Shown here piece by piece: positions 57,551 to 64,000 of a stretch of DNA of 64,000 nt (position 1 is its first letter; each line of letters starts with the position of its first letter). The translations under genes and the position numbers were made by a program. The stretch is taken from NCBI GenBank assembly GCA_905221605.1, contig CAJNDS010002446.1, positions 559,148 to 623,147 of the forward strand. Reading direction: 5' to 3'. Under the pieces are notes generated by a model that did no database searches, was not told the origin of the DNA, and saw nothing but the letters and a program-made list of their open reading frames with translations. The DNA comes from Symbiodinium natans (lineage: Eukaryota; Sar; Dinophyceae; Suessiales; Symbiodiniaceae).

Positions 57551-58650
57551 TATAGTGATATGCCCCCGTGAATGATACGCAACTTCACTGGGCAGCAAAG
57601 AATCCAGGATCGCTGCCGGCGTGTAGAACTTCCGCAACGTGGACTGCGGGTTGAAGAGCTGGTAGTCAAAGCTCCTGCCAGGAAGCCCTGCAGCCTTTGG
57701 GCCAAAACAATCGAAGCTGGCTGTGAGCACCCCTGGAGGTACGTCTCTGCATCGCCCACTGTGAAGACATCCTTCATCTCCAGAAAGACCTCGGAAGGCT
57801 CAAGCCATGTGCAACACAGGCCAAAGCCTACTTCTGCCATCTTCGGCCCATAAAGCATGGTCAACAGCGCATGGACTTAAAAGTTCGAAGGATGAACCAC
57901 ATGGAACGTCCACGCCACGTCAGATTGTACGTCTAAGGGGCCGACCCCAGTCGAAGTTTCGTTCGGGATTCCCACAACAAGCGCATTCTCCACACCAAAC
58001 CTGCCACACAATGCCATAAAGGGAACAAGGAGCCAGCAAACTTTCCTAAAGCCGCAAAGTATATGAAGGCAGGACCTGAGGAGGTAGTTCTCAGTCTCCG
58101 AGCGCAAGAAGAAACACCTTGCCGAGGCTTCACCGAAGATGTGACCGAGAGCCCAGAGAACTCGCACATGCAGCACATTACACATCTCTACGTGGCTCAA
58201 TCTCACCCGTCTCACGATGACTGGGCTGTACTTGGTCGCTCCACTCAAGAGGTGGTCCCGTGTGGTTAAGTTCGCCTCGGCCTCGACTAGCTGTCCCGAA
58301 GGACGGGGTAGCAAAGCCTACTTTGATTTGTTGAAGTATGGACATGGGGCTGGGCCCACGTAGTGCCATTTCCACCCGCTTTCTTGGACTTTCGGTGTTC
58401 CCTTAGTTCCCTTTCCTCCTCCGAACACCCATTCACTACGTCGCCTCGATGCCCTCTCAGCACACCATCGGTTCTGCTCTTTGTTTCTGCTGCCGGATAC
58501 GGCTGATATCCGTCGAAAACAAAGCATCACCGCGCTCTCGGATCCAGGGCCTCTCGCCAGAGTGTCCGAGGCCCCAGCGCCATGCTAAAGATGATGAGAA
58601 CGCCGAAGACCATGAAGTCAGCCAACTCCGCAGGGTACACAAGAGCTGAA
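57551..58650 (-). CDS. Membrane-associated protein exons, unidentified
   Basis: Exons 5'->3': about 58650-58530 (SALVYPAELADFMVFGVLII, FSMALG, a helix); near 58160 (VLWALGHIFGEASA, donor AAG/GTGTTT); 58075-58001 (75 nt, PAFIYFAALGKFAGSLFPLW, HCVA, a Gly-containing helix typical of transporters); about 57855-57731 (MAEVGFGLCCTWLEPSEVFL, EMKDVFTVGDAETYLQ); 57674-57551 (SFDYQLFNPQSTLRKFYTPA, AILDSLLPSEVAYHSRGHIT). The 75- and 124-nt exons have clean acceptors and GT donors. The hydrophobic exons suggest a multi-pass protein, possibly continuous with the gene at 52.8-55.1 kb; the evidence does not settle this. Confidence 0.5.
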
Positions 58651-58740
58651 TGTAGTTGAGAGTTGGGGTATAATCCGCCGAGGCCTCGGGCCGGAGGTGT
58701 ATAGGTTGTGAGAACAGGCACCCCCCTCCAAATTCTCCCC

Positions 58741-58851
58741 AACCACTTTTCGGACCCCTTTTTTTTGCCTCCCCCCCTGCCCCCCCCGCCCTACCCCGCC
58801 CTACCCCCCCCTAACCCCCCCCCCCCCTACCCCCCCCCCCCCACCCACTCT
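58741..58851. repeat. Poly-C/T low-complexity tract
   Basis: Runs of C with TA and T interruptions. The proline-rich plus frame at 58708-58914 is a translation of this tract. Confidence 0.9.
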
Positions 58852-58904
58852 CAGGGGCCTGGCTCTGGCTCCACCCTACGATCAATCCAAGCCGAACCGT
58901 CTCT

Positions 58905-59040
58905 TGAACCCTAAACCCAAAAAAACCCTAAACCCCAAAGCGTGCACCTTGAGCCCTAAGCCCTCAATGCTAAACTAACCCTCAACCCTAAACCCCAAAC
59001 CATAAACCATAAACCCGGAACCCTAAACCCTAAACCCAAC
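58905..59040 (-). repeat. Degenerate CCCTAAA interstitial telomere tract
   Basis: About 135 bp of CCCTAAA, CCCCAAA, CCATAAA and CCCTAAC units, noticeably more decayed than the array at 49204-49329. Confidence 0.9.
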
Positions 59041-59174
59041 CCTTATTGCCTGGGGTCCAGCGACTTGGGCGCTGCGGAATCACCATGCTCACGCGGATGC
59101 GCTGGGCCGGGCCGAGGCGGGTCGCGTAGCGTTAAAATTATAGGGCTCAGGGTGTAGGGCTTGGCTTGCCGAAC

Positions 59175-59352
59175 CTTGCAAAGATTTCTGGGGCCGGGGC
59201 TCTGGTTCTCAGCCACTTCTGCATGTCATGTTTCCTCGCGACCACGCTTGTCCGGGCGTGTTGGCTACAACGAAGCATCGTCCGCACCCCTTCACTCAAT
59301 GACTGGAATGAGGGCGATGTCGCTGCCTGTTCCGCTTCTTGAGCAGCTTGTA
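59175..59352 (-). CDS. Probable exon, unidentified
   Basis: Reads AQEAEQAATSPSFQSLSEGV, RTMLRCSQHARTSVVARKHD and MQKWLRTRAPAPEIFARF, closing at a GCAAG/GTTCGG donor at 59174. Charged, helical composition. The listed frames on either strand across this interval are shadows. Family unknown. Confidence 0.45.
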
Positions 59353-59968
59353 TACCTCAAGATGTGAATCCGAATTCTGAAGAGCATGCTTGACAAGCAC
59401 ACTCTCAACTGAACAGTGCTGAACCCCGTTAGAATAGTAGGATAATTACCCCGAAGTCCCTTAGAGCACAGCACACCAGCACCAAGGGCTCATTCCCAGA
59501 CCCTATAGAAGTCCTCAAACTGAGAGTTTCTTGAAGTTTGAACTCCTATGATCATGTTGTATATACCATCCATATATACATGTATGAGCAACGCAAATAC
59601 CCAGAACCCCATACTCTCTCTACCCAACCGCCCCTCTGGGCCCCAGACGCCGGGCCAAGCCTTCAAGGCCTCAACAAAGGGCTCGGTGACGTGCTCGGCC
59701 TAAGTGCACGGTGAGAGGTTCGGAGAGAAAATCCGACTGTTGTGCAAGTCGGGGGGGGGGGGGGTCCTCCTTTCAAAAATGAGAGTCGCTTCTTTGGAAG
59801 CCCATTAAAGCAGGCAGCTGTCGTGGACAGCTGCCAGAGTGCATATGGAGGACTCACACATGCACCGGTACCGTCCTTAACGGCCAGCCTCGCGCGCGTT
59901 CGTGCTCAATAGCGCAACGGACGGCTGTGGAGCATTGGGCTTGCATGCAAAGCCTGGTTCAGGCATGC

Positions 59969-60216
59969 CTGAAAGCACGCAGGGGGAGATCATTTCAAGT
60001 TCGGTCCCAGTCGCCGAAACGTTGCCGAGGCCCAGCTTGAGAGTCATCAGCTTCTTCCCCTGGCTCATATCATCATGGGGGCGGCGGGGGCGGGGGGGGC
60101 GAGGGGGTCGTTGATTTGGGTCTGCAGATGCAATCCCTTGCAAAAGGACCCGCAACGAGAACGGTGTCTCCTACTCTCGTCAGCGCCCCTGCCTCCTCGT
60201 TGAGGTCCTCCTGTAC
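59969..60216 (-). CDS. Two consecutive exons, unidentified beta-rich protein
   Basis: Exon 60216-60136 is exactly 27 codons (VQEDLNEEAGALTRVGDTVL, VAGPFAR) between a TTCGCAG/G acceptor and a GA donor (AGG/GATTGC). Exon 60059-59969 follows in phase (GKKLMTLKLGLGNVSATGTE, LEMISPCVLS), ending at a GC donor. Joined, the segment alternates hydrophobic residues as in a beta barrel (GDTVLVAGPFAR). The family is not recognised. Upstream minus frames at 60303-60546 are probably 5' exons but two frames compete. Confidence 0.5.
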
Positions 60217-60719
60217 CTGCGAAGCAGCACATGTGCCATCATTCTCCGGATACTCCGGGGTGCATCTGAGAGGACCGAGGTGGAGCAGAATCACAAGGCA
60301 TATCAAGGCATGATGGCTGGAACCCTGGTGTCACGTATTTTCGCTCTGCAGGATGCCAGAACTGTTCTTGCGGAAACGGCCTGACACTCCAATGGAACCC
60401 CCATTCTCCCTGCGAGCTGCACCTGCACTGCGCTCCAGGGTGTATCTCGAAGCCTCCGGGGGGAGGCGTGGATGGTCTCCACATCTTTGTTGCACCTCTT
60501 CGCCATTGCTCACCGAGCCCGGGAAGGAGTGCCGGACTGCTGGCAAAGCCAGCTTCGCTGGCCAGAGATGTGGACGTAGAATGACGTAGAGAACCTCAGG
60601 CAGGCGAAGAGCCTCCTGCTTTCAGAATGCCAAATGGCCAAAAGCCACTGCAAAGATCCGCGAATCAGTCGGAATCTGTCGCGAGAGGCCAGCCAGGGTG
60701 GATGTGACGAGGCCGGACC

Positions 60720-61100
60720 GTCTGGCGTGAATGCCAAAGTTGAGCTTGATGCTTTGTGACGAGCAGCCTGCGCTGGAAGTGCGTTGCCAGCTTCACCTCT
60801 GACAGCTGCAGGCCAACTGATGTCACAGGGTGTGGCGGTTCTGATGCTGCAAAGTAGATGCAGCATTTCTTCGAGTTGCGGCATGGGTTCACGCTGTCAA
60901 TCTCCATATTGCGAATTTCCAACTTCGCCCCGCAGCCGAGCTCAAAGATTGAACGCGGGCCCGCGCAGCTGAGACCGTGGACGAAAACCCGAAGCCGATG
61001 CCGCTCTCCTGGAGACTCCAAAGTCAGCTGACACTCAGCTGGAATCTGTGCCCAGGTCGCCCAGAGAAACTGTGCCACCCGGGGAGGTGGTAGCGTTACG
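60720..61100 (-). CDS. Beta-helix (pectin-lyase-fold)-like segment
   Basis: Reads FLWATWAQIPAECQLTLESP, then FVHGLSCAGPRSIFELGCGA, KLEIRNMEIDSVNPCRNSKK, and later VTSVGLQLSEVKLATHFQRR. The ladder FELGCGAKLEIRNMEI, with a small polar residue followed by alternating hydrophobics, resembles right-handed parallel beta-helix repeats, often secreted or cell-surface carbohydrate-active proteins. No catalytic residues can be assigned, so the function is open. The frame is 221 codons (60665-61330), but both ends probably run past the exon. Confidence 0.45.
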
Positions 61101-62256
61101 TTCCGAGTCAACAAGACCTCGGCGCAGGGAAGGATGCAAGGCGCACCAATACATAAGAGTGGTAATGACTTGAGCGCAGACGTCTCAGACCCGAACCTTT
61201 CCCATGGCACCCTCGCAGAGCGCTGAGTGAACCGCCTGCTCTTTTGTCGTAATCCGCAGTTCTGTGCAGTACCGAGTCTACTTGGGGGGACCTGGGGGAC
61301 GCCCTGTATTGCCCTGTTGAAGGGGTGCAAAGAGCAGATCAGAACTCTGCCTCCTGCAAGTCCTGGAAGACTGGATCAAGAAACCTCAGTGCCAAGGAGA
61401 CGAACAACTGGTGGCAGCTGCGATCACAGGCTCGGAGTAGTTTGCCATGCACAACAAAATTGGCCCTTACTCTGCCGCGCCTAGCAGTTGAGTCCTACCG
61501 CAGGCGCTAAGGAATCCAGGAAGCCACTCTGCATGCAGCAACAGTTCATCAGACCAGCGGGAGCATGCAGTTGCTGCGATAGTACCCGTGCTGCAAAGCG
61601 AACGGACTATGGTTCGGAGCTGCGTCGACTCTAAGTCTGAAAACATGAAATCGTCAGCACGAGAAGCATCTGGAGCATCTGCAGAATTCCGTGTTGAAGA
61701 ACTCTACCTGAGATCATCTGCAACGTGCCGTCTCGGGAGGGCCTTTGCAAGACACCTGTTTCTCACCAAGCTTGCCTAAGCCAAGCTGCCCACAGGCGAG
61801 CTCTTGACGCTCTTGGCGAGGCTCTTGTGCCAGCATGGCACATGAGGAACCCAGAACGGTCCACTAGTGCACGCCATGGCGGCGCAATGAGCTGCATAAA
61901 GCCATAAAGTGATGCAAACGGGGCTTTGGGTCTGTGATTGTCTACGGGCCTAGTGTTGTCGCTGGAGCGCGCTCAACTTAGACTTAGGCCTCAAAACCAT
62001 CATGTCTTATGTCTTGTACTATATCTGAATAGCAGGACACAATACCTCACTTCTTCCCTTGCTGACAACAAAGGTGCCGCGGAGCTTTGACCACAAGCTT
62101 GCTTGCTTCAAGCTCAACACCACCCGGCCTCAGACTTCCGATCCTTTTGCTGGCGAGGACGATCCTTTGCCGGGCATCAACACTGATGGCCGACTCGGGG
62201 AAGTGACCTTTTCAATTTCCTGTATACTTCTCCATATTTGGGCGGCTTCAGCGTGC

Positions 62257-62449
62257 CTTGAAGATCTCCATATCGGCTTTGCGGACCAAGTGCAGATGGG
62301 AACTGGGCTGCAATCACGTTGAGGCCAATGGAGAAAGAAAACTGCTCTCGACTTAAAGCAATCTCTGCGGCTCCAAGGGGGGAGCGCCTCGAAGCCCCTT
62401 TAGTAAGAGGATCCAAGGCGCTGCTCCTGGGGGCTGAGGATGTTTTCAT
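62257..62449 (-). CDS. Probable exon, unidentified
   Basis: Reads ALDPLTKGASRRSPLGAAEI, ALSREQFSFSIGLNVIAAQF and PSALGPQSRYGDLQ, ending at a GC donor (CTTCAAG/GCACGC). A shifted piece just upstream (GNMEDHLQDENILSPQEQRL, near 62480-62410) may be the preceding exon. A plus-strand frame (62059-62322) opposes the downstream part. Family unknown. Confidence 0.4.
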
Positions 62450-62630
62450 CCTGGAGGTGGTCTTCCATGTTGCCCGAGAGATCCTGCCATAAAAAGGCCC
62501 CCCCCCCCCACTCCCAAAAGCACAAAAACTCCAGTGACTCCACTTCCCCTAGAAAAGCCCCCATGAACGTGGCGTGGCCTTGGGCTCGTCATTATCAATC
62601 TTGCACAGCGTGTAGTCATGCCTTGAACAC

Positions 62631-63173
62631 CTTGCAGTAAGTCTCGATGCTGCAGCGGGCACTGGCTTCACAAGTCTTCACTGCATCGTACATCCTCTGC
62701 AGGATGCTAGAAGCCTGTCTGCGCCCATCTAAGCCCGCTGCCCCCAGTAGCTGCAGGCGTCCTTCAGCAAATCCGCAACGGTGATAGTTCCGTCAATTCG
62801 ATACGTGACCTGCGGCGAATGCACATCACCAGTGCCACAACAACCTTAGGTAAATGTTGGCGGCGTGGTCGCTATTGTCGTCGCTGGCATCGTCATCAGC
62901 GTCAGCGTCGCCGTTGGCGAGCGTCTTGCTCTCCGATGCTACAGTAAGGCTCAATCTCGGATCTCCAAGGGTAGCAGCGAACATTCGTACACAGAAGTGG
63001 GGTGGTCCTAGAGGAAGGCTACTTATGGCAACCCTGCGCAAAGTGAGCCGAGCCTTGTAGTCATCGTCCTTCTTATCACCGGACAAGTTCACGTAGCCTG
63101 GAGCAGTGCGTGACTTGTTTGGCACTTTGGCTCTCACCTCTGGCACCGCCAATCGAACAGCACTGTCTTGCAC
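62631..63173 (-). CDS. 5' part of an unidentified gene, one frame break
   Basis: Begins at a Met at 63173 with QDSAVRLAVPEVRAKVPNKS, a basic KKDDDYKARLTLRR, then an Asp/Ala run (GDADADDDASDDNSD). A piece at 62809-62735 reads VTYRIDGTITVADLLKDACS, YWG and then stops; the following piece (GLDGRRQASSILQRMYDAVK, TCEASARCSIETYCK) is one base out of frame and closes at an AAG/GTGTTC donor at 62630. The block ITVADLLKDACSYW resembles N-terminal segments I associate with protist polycystin-like channels, but this is weak. The join between the Asp-rich part and VTYRID would need an intron of only about 35 nt, so the boundary there is uncertain too. Confidence 0.45.
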
Positions 63174-63897
63174 GCGAGATGCACCCCATCAGTGAATGCA
63201 CACACCTCCACCAGTCTTGAACTACCCTAATGCAACGAATGCTTTGCAGAATCTGGCCTACGACCACAGATCGCATCACCAACGACCCACGCAACCGCTG
63301 TCCCTGCCTTGGGAGCCCGCCTCTCAACATCCATTACGACCCTTTGGACCTAACACCTTTTACACGCCACCAGAGGCCCGAGGCCCATGCTGACAAGAAC
63401 TGTGTCATGCAGGTTCTGCTTGCTCTGATCCTTCACATCGGAGGTTTTTGCTCTCAGGATTTGGGGCTTTCAGGGTCTGAGGGTTTGAGGGGGGGTTGAG
63501 GGTCCAGGGATTAGGGACAAGATGAAACACAGGCATGATTGGACCATGATGTAGCGAACTGACCACATGACAGGCCCGGAACCCTACGTCCTAAACCCCT
63601 CCGTGCCCCCACGCCCTTGTGCCAGCCTGCTGCGACTTGGCTTCAGCATGGGAGCAGCCCTCTCAACTCCAATCCCCTCAAACCCGCCAAACACCCGAGA
63701 TTCCAAAGATCAAGTAGACCTTAGGGGCTTAGGGCTGAACTGCTTGACGGTGGTTGAGGATGTTCCTGAAAATGTCGGATGAAGTTGGAAGTCGGACATA
63801 CTTGGTACCATCCTCATGAACCCCATGTGCCACCGGCTGCCAGGCAAACTGCCTCGCCAGCAGTCTCTCTGAAGTCCGCAGAGCCTCAGATGGTGGA

Positions 63898-63952
63898 GGC
63901 GGTTTAGGGTTCAGGGTTTCGGGTTTCGGGTTTAGGGTTTGCGCCCCGTCCT

Positions 63953-63993
<41 letters not shown>

Positions 63994-63995
63994 AA
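63898..63995. repeat. TTTAGGG-like tract, then C30 and A12 homopolymers
   Basis: GGGTTTA/GGGTTTC units at 63898-63942, then about 30 C and 12 A at the window end. The 63.2-63.9 kb interval has only weak plus-strand Pro-rich frames. Confidence 0.9.
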
Positions 63996-64000
63996 TCAAA

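Overview
This window reads as nuclear DNA of a dinoflagellate. The basis is: (i) many perfect and degenerate TTTAGGG/CCCTAAA tracts away from any chromosome end; (ii) genes split into very short exons (about 30-180 nt) whose introns start with GT, GC or sometimes GA and end in AG, usually followed by G; (iii) nearly all supportable coding sequence lying on one strand; (iv) abundant microsatellites and poly-G/poly-C runs. No bacterial operons, rRNA, tRNA, CRISPR or intact transposon were seen. A member of the Suessiales would fit, but the species cannot be read from the sequence.

Because of the short exons, most long open frames are not genes. I recognised genes by chaining short frames through compatible splice sites and by protein family resemblance. 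Every assignment I trust is on the minus strand.

Layout: 3.3-8.4 kb holds isolated minus-strand exons. At 8.7-9.6 kb there is an uninterrupted SAM-dependent methyltransferase frame. It lies directly downstream of a multi-exon BRCC36 (JAMM deubiquitinase) gene at 9.6-11.26 kb. At 17.0-20.0 and 23.3-25.2 kb there is a diverged duplicated gene of unknown family: five aligned exons have identical lengths while the introns are unrelated. Between the copies lie a 1-kb 'caaact' element and a TTTAGGG tract. At 25.3-36 kb are mostly simple repeats with a few orphan exons. At 37-39 kb is a cluster of unidentified minus-strand coding segments. At 40.3-41.06 kb lies a second copy of the 'caaact' element. 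An ABITRAM (Simiate) homologue lies at 41.8-42.4 kb, followed by a perfect telomere-motif hairpin at 42.8 kb. A WD40-repeat gene at 47.8-51.1 kb has one 248-bp intron, about half of which is a CCCTAAA array. At 52.8-55.1 and 57.5-58.7 kb are exons of polytopic membrane proteins of unidentified family. At 59-63.2 kb are further minus-strand exons, including a beta-helix-like one and a segment with a likely one-base frame break.

The recognised genes do not form one pathway; the shared feature is co-orientation, typical of dinoflagellate gene arrays. Exon ends are given where splice sites decide them; otherwise they are approximate. First exons and untranslated ends were mostly not found.
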